Below are positions 24,928 through 33,449 of a stretch of 64,000 bases of DNA, in pieces (the first letter of the stretch is position 1; each line of letters opens with the position of its first letter). The notes below the pieces were generated by a model. It worked only from the letters and a program-made list of their open reading frames with translations, was not told the origin of the DNA and made no database searches. The position numbers and the translations under genes are program-made. The DNA comes from Rhodobacter sp. (GTDB lineage: Bacteria; Pseudomonadota; Alphaproteobacteria; Rhodobacterales; Rhodobacteraceae), in contig JACKKF010000006.1 of the NCBI GenBank assembly GCA_020637555.1, positions 124,001 to 188,000 of the forward strand, written 5' to 3'.

Positions 24928-25830
24928 CTAGCCGCCCAGATGGCGCGCGCCGCGCGCTTCCGCCAGCGTGACCTGACGTTGCCGTTCGCGAAAGCGTTCG
25001 CGGCGGGCCTCGTCGAATTCACCGATGCACTGCGGGCAGCTTACCCCGTCCTCGAACGCCGGATGGGCGCGGTCGGTCTCGGTGATCGGGCGGCGGCAGG
25101 CGTGGCACATGCCATGCCCGGTGGGCGTCAGCCCGTGGCCCACCGCAACCCGCTGATCGAAGACGAAGCACCCGCCGCGCCACAGGCTTTCGGTTTCCGG
25201 GACATCCTCGAGATATTGCAAGATGCCGCCCTTGAGGTGATAGACCTCGTCCACCCCCTGTCCCAGCAGCCAGTTGGTCGACTTCTCGCAGCGGATGCCG
25301 CCGGTGCAGAACATGGCGATGCGCTTGTTGTGGAACCGGTGCTTGTTGGCCTCCCACCAGGCGGGGAATTCGCCGAAACTGTGCGTGCCCGGGTCGACGG
25401 CCCCGTCAAAGGTGCCGATCGCGACCTCATACGCATTGCGCGTGTCGATCACGGCGACATCGGGCGCGGTGATCAGCGCGTTCCAGTCGCGCGGTTCGAC
25501 ATAATGGCCTACGCGCGCGCGGGGGTCCACATCGGGCTGGCCCATGGTGACGATCTCGCGCTTCAGCCGCACCTTCATGCGTCCAAAGGGCATGTCGCTG
25601 GCCTGGGCTTCCTTCCAGGCGAGATCCGCACAGCCCGGCAGCGCGCGGATATGCGCCAGCACCGCGTCAATGCCTGCGCGGGACCCGGCAATGGTGCCGT
25701 TGATCCCCTCGCCGGCCAGCAGCAGCGATCCTTTCACCCCCTCGGCCTGACAGAGTCGCACAAGCGGGCCCTTCAGGGCGGCGGGATCGGGGAAACGGGT
25801 GAAATGGTAGAGGGCGGCAATGGTCAGCAT
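24928..25830 (-). CDS. trhO: tRNA uridine(34) hydroxylase TrhO (rhodanese-domain protein, YceA family)
   Basis: Oxygen-dependent hydroxylation of tRNA wobble uridine to ho5U. The 300-residue protein has the acylphosphatase-like N-terminal domain (about 1-95, with LLLAGEGINGTIAG) and a rhodanese domain (about 120-215) with the active-site cysteine C175 in FCTGGIRCEKS. The C-terminal CHACRRPIT and CPQCIGEF pair of CxxC motifs looks metal-binding. The start at 25830 is chosen over a longer frame since homology starts at MLTIAALYHF. It is divergent from ffh. Confidence 0.93.
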   Translation of the reverse strand: MLTIAALYHFTRFPDPAALKGPLVRLCQAEGVKGSLLLAGEGINGTIAGSRAGIDAVLAHIRALPGCADLAWKEAQASDMPFGRMKVRLKREIVTMGQPDVDPRARVGHYVEPRDWNALITAPDVAVIDTRNAYEVAIGTFDGAVDPGTHSFGEFPAWWEANKHRFHNKRIAMFCTGGIRCEKSTNWLLGQGVDEVYHLKGGILQYLEDVPETESLWRGGCFVFDQRVAVGHGLTPTGHGMCHACRRPITETDRAHPAFEDGVSCPQCIGEFDEARRERFRERQRQVTLAEARGARHLGG

Positions 25831-25897
25831 GGGGCGCTTTTGCGCCTTTGGTGCGGGTGGGGCAATCCGTATTCGCACGTGATGACGCCTGCAAAGC

Positions 25898-25926
25898 TTG
25901 ACTCGGGCGCGTTCCGGGCCTAGGTG
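25898..25926 (+). promoter_or_regulatory. sigma-70-type promoter of ffh
   Basis: TTGACT (25898-25903) and TAGGTG (25921-25926) are separated by 17 nt in the 223-bp gap between divergent trhO and ffh. The leader to the ffh ATG would be about 120 nt. Confidence 0.45.
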
Positions 25927-26053
25927 CTGCCTGAAATCCCCGGAGGCCCATGCTTCCGGTCCCATCGCTTTTGCGGGGATCGCCATCCGTCAGCGCGTTG
26001 CGCCCACGGGTGCGACGCCCCGTGGTTCCGAAGTCTGTCCCGAAAGGACTGCC

Positions 26054-27543
26054 ATGTTCGAGAATCTGTCCGAGCGCCTTGGCGGCGTTTTCGACCGTCT
26101 GACCAAGGCGGGTGCGCTGACCGCCGACGACGTGACCGCCGCCCTGCGCGAGGTGCGTGTGGCCCTGCTCGAGGCGGATGTTTCGCTGCCGGTGGCGCGC
26201 GACTTCATCAAGCGCGTGCAGGGCAAGGCGACGGGGCCGCGGTCACGAAGTCGATCACCCCGGCCAGCAGGTCGTGAAGATCGTCCATGACGAGCTGATC
26301 GCCACCCTGCGCGGCGACGAAGACCCTGGCAAGCTGAAGATCGACAACCCGCCCGCGCCGGTGCTGATGGTCGGTCTGCAAGGGTCGGGCAAGACGACGA
26401 CCACCGCCAAGCTGGCCCGCCGCCTGAAAGAGCGCGAGGGCAAGCGCGTGCTGATGGCGTCGCTGGATACCAACCGTCCCGCGGCAATGGAACAGCTCGC
26501 CATTCTGGGCGGGCAGATCGGGGTCGATACGCTGCCCATCGTCAAGGGCGAGACCGCGGTGCAGATCGCCAGGCGCGCCAAGAGCCAGGCGACGCTGGGC
26601 GGCTATGACGTCTATCTGCTGGACACCGCCGGCCGTCTGCACATAGACGAGGTGCTGATGGACGAGGTGCAGGCGGTGCGCGATGCCGTCAGCCCGCGGG
26701 AAACCCTTCTGGTGGTCGATGGTCTGACGGGCCAGGACGCGGTCAATGTCGCGACCGAGTTCGAGGGCAAGGTCGGCATTACCGGCGTCGTTCTGACGCG
26801 GATGGACGGCGACGGGCGCGGCGGCGCGGCGCTGTCGATGCGCGCGGTCACCGGCAAGCCGATCCGCTTTGTCGGGCTTGGCGAAAAGACCGACGCGCTG
26901 GAAACCTTCGAGGCCGAGCGCATCGCGGGCCGCATCCTGGGCATGGGCGACATCGTGGCCCTGGTGGAGCGTGCGCAACAGACGCTCGAGGCCGAGCAGG
27001 CCGAGCGCATGATGAAGCGGTTCCAGAAGGGTCAGTTCAACATGAACGACCTGAAGGCCCAGCTGGAACAGATGCTCAAGATGGGCGGCATGCAGTCGGT
27101 CATGGGGATGATGCCCGGCATGGGCAAGCTGTCCAAACAGGCCGAGGCCGCCGGCTTCGACGACACGATGCTGAAACGTCAGATCGCGCTGATCAACTCG
27201 ATGACCAGGGCGAGCGCGCCCGCCCGATATTCTGCAGGCCAGCCGCAAGAAGCGGATCGCCGCGGGTGCCGGGCTGGACGTGGCCGAGCTGAACAAGCTG
27301 CTGAAGATGCAGCGCCAGATGGCCGACGTGATGAAGAAGATGGGCAAGGGCGGGATGCTGAAACAGGCGATGAAGTCGATGTTCGGCAAGAACCCCGACA
27401 TGGCCGACATCCAGAAGCAGATGGCCGACCCCGAGGCGATGAAGGCCGCGCAGATGGCAATGGGCCGGGGCGGTGGCCTGCCGGGTCTGGGCGGTGGTCT
27501 GCCGGGCGGTCTGTCGGGCCTGGGACTGGGCAAGAAACGCTGA
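26054..27543 (+). CDS. ffh: signal recognition particle protein Ffh, frameshifted by four apparent 1-base losses
   Basis: GTPase of the signal recognition particle that targets membrane proteins. The N domain starts MFENLSERLGGVFDRL in one frame. Near 26233-26236 and 26258-26263 single bases appear missing, after which the G domain (GLQGSGKTTTTAKLARR, then DTAGRLHIDE and TRMDGDGRGGAAL) and the M-domain start are read in a third frame. Two more losses at about 27208-27212 and 27222-27226 shift to the last frame, which ends in the methionine-rich M domain. Restoring four bases gives one 497-residue protein of normal size. All losses are in short G/C runs; since ffh is essential, sequence error is the likely cause. 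Confidence 0.9.
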
Positions 27544-27547
27544 CCTG

Positions 27548-28114
27548 ATGACCACGCTGGCCGAAACCTTTGCTGCCACGACTCCGGTGCTGGAAACCCC
27601 GCGCCTGATCCTGCGTGCGCCCCGGTTGGCCGATTTCGACCTGGCGGCCGCCTATCAGGCCAGCGCGCGCGCGCGCTTCACCGGCGGGCCCGTGGACCGC
27701 AACCTGGCCTGGCGCGGGTTCGGCCATATGATCGGCCATTGGGTGCTGCGCGGCTACGGGGTTTTCGTGTTGCAAGAGCGCGCCACCGGCCGCGCGCTGG
27801 GCACCGCGGGTCCCTGGTTCCCCGAGGGCTGGCCCGAGCCCGAGATCGCCTGGACCCTCTGGGATGCCGAGGCCGAGGGCAAGGGCTATGCCACCGAGGC
27901 CGCGCTGGCGACGCGCGCGTATGCGTATGACACGCTGGGCTGGACCACGGCGATCAGTCTGATCCTGGACGGCAACGACCGGTCGGCGGCGCTGGCCGCG
28001 CGGCTGGGCTGCGTGCGCGAGGGCGGCTTCACCCATGCGCAGTTCGGCGCGACCTCGATCTGGCGGCATCCCGCGCCGGACGCCCAGGGCGCCGGGATGG
28101 AGGCCTATGCATGA
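27548..28114 (+). CDS. GNAT-family N-acetyltransferase (RimJ/RimL-like)
   Basis: Protein of 188 residues with the acetyltransferase_3 pattern: LETPRLILRAPRLADFD at the N-terminus, the acetyl-CoA loop in the DAEAEGKGYATEAA region (about 110-123), and NDRSAALAARLGCVREG toward the C-terminus. This subgroup acetylates protein N-termini or small amines; the substrate is unknown. It starts 4 nt after ffh and is followed by the chorismate mutase gene, the usual order in Rhodobacterales. Confidence 0.88.
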   Translation: MTTLAETFAATTPVLETPRLILRAPRLADFDLAAAYQASARARFTGGPVDRNLAWRGFGHMIGHWVLRGYGVFVLQERATGRALGTAGPWFPEGWPEPEIAWTLWDAEAEGKGYATEAALATRAYAYDTLGWTTAISLILDGNDRSAALAARLGCVREGGFTHAQFGATSIWRHPAPDAQGAGMEAYA

Positions 28115-28142
28115 CCCGTTTTCTTCCACTCCCGAGGCTCGC

Positions 28143-28439
28143 ATGACCGACGATTCCGAACGCGCCGCCACCTTGTTGCGCGAACACCGCGAAAGCATCG
28201 ACCGGCTGGACGCGATCCTGGTCTATACCCTGGCCGAGCGGTTCAAGCACACCCAGGCCGTGGGCAAGCTGAAGGCGACCCATGCGCTGCCCCCCTCGGA
28301 CCCCTCGCGCGAGGCGCGGCAGATCGAGCGACTGGAATGGTTGGCCAAGGAAGCCGATCTCGACCCCGAATTCGCCAAGAAATTCCTGACCTTCATCATC
28401 TCGGAGGTGATCCGTCACCACGAGAGGTTGCAGAAATAA
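28143..28439 (+). CDS. chorismate mutase (AroQ type)
   Basis: Converts chorismate to prephenate. The 98-residue all-helical AroQ monomer has the first-helix pattern LLREHRESIDRLDAILVYTL with the catalytic arginine, the lysine in QAVGKLKATH, and the C-terminal FLTFIISEVIRHHERLQ. GAGG lies at good distance before the ATG at 28143; an in-frame ATG at 28107 would add 12 residues and overlap the GNAT gene. Located between ffh and rpsP as in related genomes. Confidence 0.88.
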   Translation: MTDDSERAATLLREHRESIDRLDAILVYTLAERFKHTQAVGKLKATHALPPSDPSREARQIERLEWLAKEADLDPEFAKKFLTFIISEVIRHHERLQK

Positions 28440-28492
28440 CCCGACTTGGCGCCCCGCAAGGCGCCGCAACAGCCATCCATAGGAGATCCATC

Positions 28493-28840
28493 ATGGCTAC
28501 CAAAATCCGTCTCGCCCGCGGCGGCTCGAAAAAGCGCCCGTTCTACGCCATCGTCGTGTCCGACAGCCGCATGCCGCGCGACGGCCGCTTTCTGGAAAAG
28601 ATCGGCACCTACAACCCGCTGCTGCCGAAAGACAGCGAAGACCGCGTGAAGATGGACATGGAGCGCGTGCAGGCGTGGCTCGACAAGGGGGCCCAGCCGA
28701 CCGACCGCGTGACCCGCTTCCTGGAAGCCGCCGGTGTCCGCGCCAAGGCCGCGCGCAACAACCCCAAGAAGGCCGTCCCCGGCAAGAAAGCCCAGGACCG
28801 CGCGAAAGAGCGCGCCGACAAGGCCGCCGCGGCCGAGTGA
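28493..28840 (+). CDS. rpsP: 30S ribosomal protein bS16
   Basis: Small-subunit ribosomal protein of 115 residues. The conserved N-terminal part is MATKIRLARGGSKKRPFYAI, followed by RFLEKIGTYNPL and the TDRVTRFLEAAGV segment. The lysine/alanine-rich C-terminal tail (about 85-115) is typical for alphaproteobacterial S16. AGGAG precedes the ATG by 7 nt. It heads the rpsP-bluB-rimM-trmD segment, with a GC hairpin after its stop. Confidence 0.97.
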   Translation: MATKIRLARGGSKKRPFYAIVVSDSRMPRDGRFLEKIGTYNPLLPKDSEDRVKMDMERVQAWLDKGAQPTDRVTRFLEAAGVRAKAARNNPKKAVPGKKAQDRAKERADKAAAAE

Positions 28841-28861
28841 TCGGTGTGATCCGACGGGACC

Positions 28862-28881
28862 GGGGGGCGCTTGCGCCCCCC
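28862..28881. terminator. GC-rich hairpin after rpsP
   Basis: GGGGGGCGC and GCGCCCCCC are exact inverted repeats around TT; the effective loop is six nt. No T-tract follows, so it may only attenuate or protect the rpsP message. Confidence 0.45.
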
Positions 28882-28944
28882 TCTGCCCGGTCGGGCGCTG
28901 ACCGGCCCTGACCCTGTCAGGGCCCATGGTGAAAGGGGGCAGCC

Positions 28945-29583
28945 GTGAGCGGCGAAGGCGTGTTCAGCACCGAATTCCGTGCCGAACTGGCTGACCTTCT
29001 GCGCTGGCGGCGCGATGTTCGGCACTTCCGGCGCGATCCGGTGGACGAGGCGGTGCTGGCGCGCTGCCTCGATGCGTTTCGTCTGGCGCCCTCTGTCGGC
29101 CTGTCCGAGCCCTGGCGACTGATCCGTGTGGAGAGCACGGGCGCGCGCGCCGCGGTGCAGGCGAATTTCGAGGCCGCGAATGCCGCCGCGCTCAAAGGCT
29201 ATGACGGGGACCGCGCGGCGCTCTATGCCGGGCTGAAGCTGTCGGGCATGCGCGAGGCACCGGTGCACCTGGCGGTGTTCTGCGATGACGGCGCGACCAA
29301 GGGGCAGGGGCTGGGCGCCCGCACCATGCCCGAGATGCGCCGCTATTCCGTTGCCGGGGCCGTCATGCAATTGTGGCTCCTGCTCAGGTCCGAAGGCTTG
29401 GGGCTGGGGTGGGTGTCGATCCTCGATCCTGACCGCCTGGCGGCGGATCTGGGTGTCAGTGCGGACTGGCGGTTGATCGCTTATCTGTGCATCGGCTGGC
29501 CCGAGGCGCAGGACAACACCCCCGAACTGCAGCGTGTCGGCTGGGAACGCCGCAGCGCCGCGGTCCGGGTGGAAACACGATAG
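28945..29583 (+). CDS. bluB: 5,6-dimethylbenzimidazole synthase BluB
   Basis: Oxygen-dependent destruction of reduced FMN to form the lower ligand of vitamin B12. The 212-residue nitroreductase-like protein has WRRDVRHFRRDPV near the N-terminus (FMN phosphate contacts), RLAPSVGLSEPWR (about 46-58), PEMRRYSVAGAVMQLWL and the LGLGWVSILDP segment characteristic of BluB. GTG start at 28945 after a purine-rich GAAAGGGGG. Its presence implies the cell makes its own DMB and so oxygen-dependent cobalamin. Confidence 0.93.
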   Translation: MSGEGVFSTEFRAELADLLRWRRDVRHFRRDPVDEAVLARCLDAFRLAPSVGLSEPWRLIRVESTGARAAVQANFEAANAAALKGYDGDRAALYAGLKLSGMREAPVHLAVFCDDGATKGQGLGARTMPEMRRYSVAGAVMQLWLLLRSEGLGLGWVSILDPDRLAADLGVSADWRLIAYLCIGWPEAQDNTPELQRVGWERRSAAVRVETR

Positions 29584-29592
29584 GGCAGGACG

Positions 29593-30096
29593 ATGAAGGA
29601 CAGGGTCTGCGTGGGGGCGATTGCCGGAGCGTTCGGCGTCCGGGGCGAGGTGCGGCTGAAGAGCTTTTGCGCCCAGCCCGAGGCCATCGCCGCCTATGCC
29701 CCTCTCTACACCGAGGACGGCAGCCGCAGTTTCACCGTGCGGCTGGGCAACGCCATTCCCAACGGGATGTCGGCCCGGCTGGGCGGGGTCACCACACGCG
29801 AGGAGGCCGAGGCCCTGCGCGGCGTGCGGCTGTTCGCCGACCGTGACAAGCTGCCGTCTCTGCCTGACGATGAATTCTATCATGCCGATCTGATCGGGCT
29901 GACGGTGCTGGATACCGGCGGCACGGTGATCGGTCGGGTCAGTTCGGTCCAGAACCACGGCGCGGGGGACCTGCTGGAAATCCAGCGCAAGGGCAAGGGC
30001 AACGCGCTGTTGCCCTTTACCGTTGCGATGGTGCCGACGGTCGATGTGGCCGCGGGACGCATCATTGCCGACCCGCCTGAGGGGTTGTTCGAATGA
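29593..30096 (+). CDS. rimM: ribosome maturation factor RimM
   Basis: Assists 30S head assembly and binds uS19. The 167-residue protein has the N-terminal RimM barrel (CVGAIAGAFGVRGEVRLKSF) and the C-terminal PRC-like barrel (DDEFYHADLIGLTVLD, NHGAGDLLEI, LLPFTVAMVPTVDV). The stop overlaps the trmD start by 4 nt, giving the classical rimM-trmD coupling. Confidence 0.95.
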   Translation: MKDRVCVGAIAGAFGVRGEVRLKSFCAQPEAIAAYAPLYTEDGSRSFTVRLGNAIPNGMSARLGGVTTREEAEALRGVRLFADRDKLPSLPDDEFYHADLIGLTVLDTGGTVIGRVSSVQNHGAGDLLEIQRKGKGNALLPFTVAMVPTVDVAAGRIIADPPEGLFE

Positions 30097-30899
30097 GCGA
30101 CGACACCGCCCCGCCGCGCCGGTCCCACGGCCGGGTTTCGGTCAGTCTGAACCGTCAGCCCAGCGACCTGATGGGCGGTCCGCCGCGCGTCAAGGGCGCG
30201 TGGAGGGCCAGGATCATCACCCTGTTCCCCGGTGCCTTTCCCGGTGTGCTGGCGGAATCGCTGACCGGCAAGGCGATGGATCTGGGCCTGTGGGCGCTGG
30301 AGACGATCGACCTGCGCCCCTTTGGCGAGGGCCGGCATCGCAACGTGGACGATACGCCCGCAGGCGGCGGCGCGGGCATGGTGCTGCGCGCCGATGTGGT
30401 GGCGCGCGCCCTGCGCGTCGCGGACGAGGGCACGCCCGGGCGCGCGCGCTGGCCGGTGGTCTATCTCTCGCCGCGGGGGCGGCCCTTCGATCAGGCGACG
30501 GCCCGGCGGTGGGCGGCATGCGACGGGATCACCCTGCTTTGCGGCCGGTTCGAAGGCGTGGACGAGCGCGTGCTCCAGGCGTTCGGGGTCGAGGAGGTGA
30601 GCCTTGGCGATTTCGTCCTGACCGGCGGCGAAATCGCGGCGCAGGCGATGATCGACGCCACGGTGCGGTTGCTGCCCGGTGTTCTGGGCAATGCCGCCTC
30701 GACCGAGGACGAGAGCCATTCGCATGGCCTGCTGGAGCATCCGCAGTATACCCGCCCGGCAATCTGGGAAGGGCGCGAGATCCCGCCGGTCCTGCTGTCG
30801 GGCAACCATGCCGAGATCGCCAGATGGCGCCGCGCCGAGGCTGAGCGCCTGACCCGTGAACGCCGCCCCGATCTGTGGGCCCGTCGCGATACCGAGTGA
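30093..30899 (+). CDS. trmD: tRNA (guanine-N1-)-methyltransferase TrmD
   Basis: SAM-dependent SPOUT methyltransferase that makes m1G37. The 268-residue protein has about 37 extra N-terminal residues before the core starts at RIITLFPGAFPG, an extension common in this order. The trefoil knot contains VYLSPRGRPFDQ and LLCGRFEGVDERV (about 149), then VSLGDFVLTGGE and LLSGNHAEIARWR. Overlaps rimM by 4 nt. A strong hairpin follows directly. Confidence 0.96.
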   Translation: MSDDTAPPRRSHGRVSVSLNRQPSDLMGGPPRVKGAWRARIITLFPGAFPGVLAESLTGKAMDLGLWALETIDLRPFGEGRHRNVDDTPAGGGAGMVLRADVVARALRVADEGTPGRARWPVVYLSPRGRPFDQATARRWAACDGITLLCGRFEGVDERVLQAFGVEEVSLGDFVLTGGEIAAQAMIDATVRLLPGVLGNAASTEDESHSHGLLEHPQYTRPAIWEGREIPPVLLSGNHAEIARWRRAEAERLTRERRPDLWARRDTE

Positions 30900-30929
30900 C
30901 CCCGGCCCGATCGTGACCGGGCCGGGGTC
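30898..30929. terminator. bidirectional terminator hairpin between trmD and the outer-membrane protein gene
   Basis: A 12-bp perfect stem (GACCCCGGCCCG with its complement) around an 8-nt loop, centred between convergent stops at 30899 and 30945. Very stable but without a T-run. Confidence 0.6.
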
Positions 30930-30944
30930 CGCGGTGCCGTCGCG

Positions 30945-31559
30945 TCAGAACCGATAGGCCGCGCGCAGTTCGATCGCGGTGCTGGTCGCCTGCATGGGCA
31001 CGCTGGAATCCTGAAGGTTGCGATAGGCCACATTCGCGCCCACCATGAACTGGGCGTTGAGCATGTAGTCCACACCGACACCGGCGGTCCAACCCGACGG
31101 CGTGAAGGGTGCGCCCGACAGGCTGGTGCGCGAACCACCGACGAACCCATAGAGCAGCGCGCGACCCATGGCATAGCCACCGCGAAGACGCAGGTCGATG
31201 GTGTTGCCGGTATACGAGGTCGGCGCACCCGTCGGCAGGTTGACCGTGCCGTGCAGCAGACCGATTTCGGCGCCGATGACCCAGTTCGAGGGCATGTGGT
31301 AATTGTAGCCCGCGAACAGGCCATAGGCCAGGCTGTTCAGGCTCGAGTAGGGGGCGCCGCCGACCGTCACATTGCCCGAGCCATAGGCAATCTGGCCGCC
31401 CGCATAGAACCCGGTCCAACTGACCACGGGTGCGGACGGGGGCGCGACATAGGCGGGCGGTGTGGGGGCCGGGGCCGTATAGCCGCTTGCCAGCGCCATC
31501 GTCGTGCTGGCCGCGAACGCGATGCCAGCCAGCCCGGCTGCCCTTGCGATGGTTCTCAT
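30945..31559 (-). CDS. outer-membrane beta-barrel protein
   Basis: Protein of 204 residues with a signal peptide (1-24, ending MALA-SG), a proline-rich spacer (about 28-43) and an eight-stranded-barrel-like rest, WTGFYAGGQIAYGSG followed by alternating hydrophobic strands and a terminal phenylalanine in AAYRF, the outer-membrane insertion signature. It resembles the opacity/OmpW-like small porins of Rhodobacterales and Rhizobiales. AGGAG before the ATG at 31559 fixes the start over an in-frame ATG six codons upstream. Function unknown; pore activity is not implied. Confidence 0.85.
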   Translation of the reverse strand: MRTIARAAGLAGIAFAASTTMALASGYTAPAPTPPAYVAPPSAPVVSWTGFYAGGQIAYGSGNVTVGGAPYSSLNSLAYGLFAGYNYHMPSNWVIGAEIGLLHGTVNLPTGAPTSYTGNTIDLRLRGGYAMGRALLYGFVGGSRTSLSGAPFTPSGWTAGVGVDYMLNAQFMVGANVAYRNLQDSSVPMQATSTAIELRAAYRF

Positions 31560-31686
31560 GGGCTTATCTCCTGTCAACGTGAAAGTGGTGCACGCAGGGC
31601 GCGCACGCGAAAGGATACCGGACAGGGGCGGGCGCTGTTATGTGCTTAATTTTTAGGCATCATTGCCCGGGCCGTGGCGCCGGGGA

Positions 31687-32412
31687 TCAGCGAAGGCCGA
31701 CAAAGATCAGCCAGAGGGTGCCGAAGATCACCGGCTGGTGGATCAGGTAGACCGCCAGCGAATGCCGCCCGGGCCAGGCAAGCGGCGTCAGCCAGCGCGG
31801 CGCGGGCAAGGCATGGTGCAATCCCAGCCGGGCTGCGGCCATGCCCAGCAGGAAGGGGGCGAACCAGGGAAACACGGGTTCCAGATCCATGCTCAGCGGT
31901 TGCTCGGCCGCAAAGCCGATCCAGGCCAGCCAGCGGGGGTTCATCGCGTCGGTCGGCCAGAGATAGGGCGCGATCCAGACAGCGGCCGCGGCCAGCACGA
32001 GGACCGGGACGGGCAGACGCAGAAAGGCCAGCCCCAGCACCCGGCTGAGCGCGATGGAATGCAGGATGCCGAAAAAGACGAACATCCACGGCATCGCGGC
32101 ATAGGTTGCAAGCGTGACAGCCAGTGCGCCGGCGGCGATCTGTCCGGTGCCGGTCAGAAAGGGGCGCCAGCGGATACCGGCCCCATGGCCGAGCACCAGG
32201 CTGAGCCCGGCCAGAAAGACGAAACTGCCGGCGACAAGGCGGGCGAACACCATCCACGGCGGGCTTTCGATGGTGCCTTGCGGAACCTGGCCGAACATCT
32301 CCAGGTCCAGGGTGAAGTGGAAGATCACCATGCCGATCAGGGCGACACCCCGGGCGATATCGACACCGGGCAGGCGACGGGCAGAGGGCAGGGGATCAGG
32401 GATGCTGGACAT
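31687..32412 (-). CDS. DUF1624 / heparan-alpha-glucosaminide acetyltransferase-like membrane protein
   Basis: Membrane protein of 241 residues with about seven hydrophobic segments. The N-terminal RLPGVDIARGVALIGMVIFHF (Asp-Ile-x-Arg-Gly then a helix with His) and GRHSLAVYLIHQPVI near the C-terminus are the marks of the DUF1624/acyltransferase_3-like fold, which moves acyl groups across the membrane. Start chosen at 32412 (MSSIPDPLP); the long frame upstream lacks homology. The acceptor is unknown. It is divergent from rplS. Confidence 0.83.
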   Translation of the reverse strand: MSSIPDPLPSARRLPGVDIARGVALIGMVIFHFTLDLEMFGQVPQGTIESPPWMVFARLVAGSFVFLAGLSLVLGHGAGIRWRPFLTGTGQIAAGALAVTLATYAAMPWMFVFFGILHSIALSRVLGLAFLRLPVPVLVLAAAAVWIAPYLWPTDAMNPRWLAWIGFAAEQPLSMDLEPVFPWFAPFLLGMAAARLGLHHALPAPRWLTPLAWPGRHSLAVYLIHQPVIFGTLWLIFVGLR

Positions 32413-32517
32413 GGACGCGAGACTAGGCGCGACGGTGCGGAAAGGCGAGGGTGAAAGACGCGCGCGGGTCCTTCGGCGCCTGATTTCGCGGGCCATCCCG
32501 GCGGCTGTCGAGGCGGC

Positions 32518-32546
32518 TTGACCGCAGGCGGCGCTGCGCCTATACC
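32518..32546 (+). promoter_or_regulatory. sigma-70 promoter of rplS-rpmE
   Basis: TTGACC (32518-32523) and TATACC (32541-32546) with 17-nt spacing, one of the best promoter matches in the window, about 215 nt before the rplS ATG. Confidence 0.65.
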
Positions 32547-32760
32547 CCGCGCGTCCGGGGGCGGGAATCGCCCGCCGGGCCGTTTTCGTTTGGGCCCCGC
32601 CTTCTTCGGCGGATCGTGGCGCGGACGGAAGGGCCAGAAACGACGACCGCACCTCTGGCGGGCTGCCCCGGGCGACCGGCGCGGGACCCGGTGGAAGACC
32701 AGAGCTCTGGGCCGGCACAGACCGTCGCGGGAAAACCGCGAGCATGATAGGAGGGATCAG
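32547..32760 (+). other. long rplS leader with terminator-like hairpin
   Basis: This stretch, with the promoter upstream, makes up most of a 348-nt gene-free region. The leader begins with GGCGGG/CCCGCC around AATCG (32560-32576), followed by GGGCCG and T-rich TTTTCGTTT, a plausible rho-independent attenuator. Further GC stems precede the AGGAGG before the ATG. Such leaders often mediate ribosomal protein autoregulation, but no known L19 leader motif could be confirmed. Confidence 0.4.
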
Positions 32761-33143
32761 ATGAACCTGATCGCACAACTCGAGGCCGAGCAGATCGCCG
32801 CTCTCGGCAAGGAAATCCCGGATTTCAAGCCGGGCGACACCGTGCGCGTCGGCTACAAGGTGACGGAAGGCACGCGGTCGCGCGTGCAGGCGTTCGAAGG
32901 CGTCTGCATCAGCCGCCGTGGGGCGCGGGTATCGCCGCCTCGTTCACCGTGCGCAAGATTTCGTTCGGCGAAGGCGTCGAACGGATGTTCCCGCTGTATT
33001 CGACCAACATCGATTCGATCACGGTCGTCCGTCGTGGTCGCGTGCGTCGCGCCAAGCTGTATTACCTGCGTGACCGTCGCGGCAAGTCGGCGCGGATCGC
33101 GGAAAAGACCAACTACCGCGCCCTGGGCGGCAGCGAAGCGTAA
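32761..33143 (+). CDS. rplS: 50S ribosomal protein bL19, one apparent 1-base frameshift
   Basis: Large-subunit protein at the 30S-50S interface. MNLIAQLEAEQIAALGKEIP through VQAFEGVCISRRG is read in the first frame, and the conserved FTVRKISFGEGVERMFPLYS to the end in another. Adding one G in the GGGG run at 32920-32923 joins them into a normal 127-residue bL19. The protein is essential in most bacteria, so this is probably a sequencing error, as in ffh. AGGAGG precedes the ATG. rpmE follows by 11 nt. Confidence 0.93.
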
Positions 33144-33154
33144 GGAGCAGGATC

Positions 33155-33376
33155 ATGAGAGACGCGATCCATCCCGAATACCACATGATCAACGTGAAGC
33201 TGGTCGATGGTTCCATCGTGCAGATGAAATCGACCTGGGGCAGCGAAGGCGACACCCTGTCGCTGGATATCGACCCCTCGGTTCACCCGGCCTGGACCGG
33301 CGGTTCGTCGCGCCTGATGGACACCGGCGGCAAGGTGTCGAAGTTCAAGAACAAATACGCCGGCCTGGGCTTCTGA
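33155..33376 (+). CDS. rpmE: 50S ribosomal protein bL31
   Basis: Large-subunit ribosomal protein of 73 residues: MRDAIHPEYHMINVKLVDGS, then the conserved SVHPAWTGG and FKNKYAGLGF. It lacks the four zinc-binding cysteines, so it is a C-minus (zinc-independent) form in primary structure, as usual in this order. Co-transcribed with rplS, with a strong terminator 26 nt after the stop. Confidence 0.95.
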   Translation: MRDAIHPEYHMINVKLVDGSIVQMKSTWGSEGDTLSLDIDPSVHPAWTGGSSRLMDTGGKVSKFKNKYAGLGF

Positions 33377-33401
33377 CCCATCCCGTCGTGACGACAGACC
33401 G

Positions 33402-33429
33402 GAACGCCGCTACACCCGTAGCGGCGTTC
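33402..33429 (+). terminator. rho-independent-type terminator after rpmE
   Basis: An 11-bp perfect stem GAACGCCGCTA with its complement around CACCCG, followed by TGCATTTG. It lies at the 3' end of the rplS-rpmE operon and reaches to within 20 nt of the next start codon. Confidence 0.7.
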
Positions 33430-33449
33430 TGCATTTGAGGGAGGCGCGC

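Noticed and set aside
26230..27230. Programmed ribosomal frameshifting in ffh
   Set aside because: Four shifts in one essential gene have no precedent I know of, there is no slippery heptamer with a downstream structure, and rplS shows the same type of loss. Base-calling error explains both.
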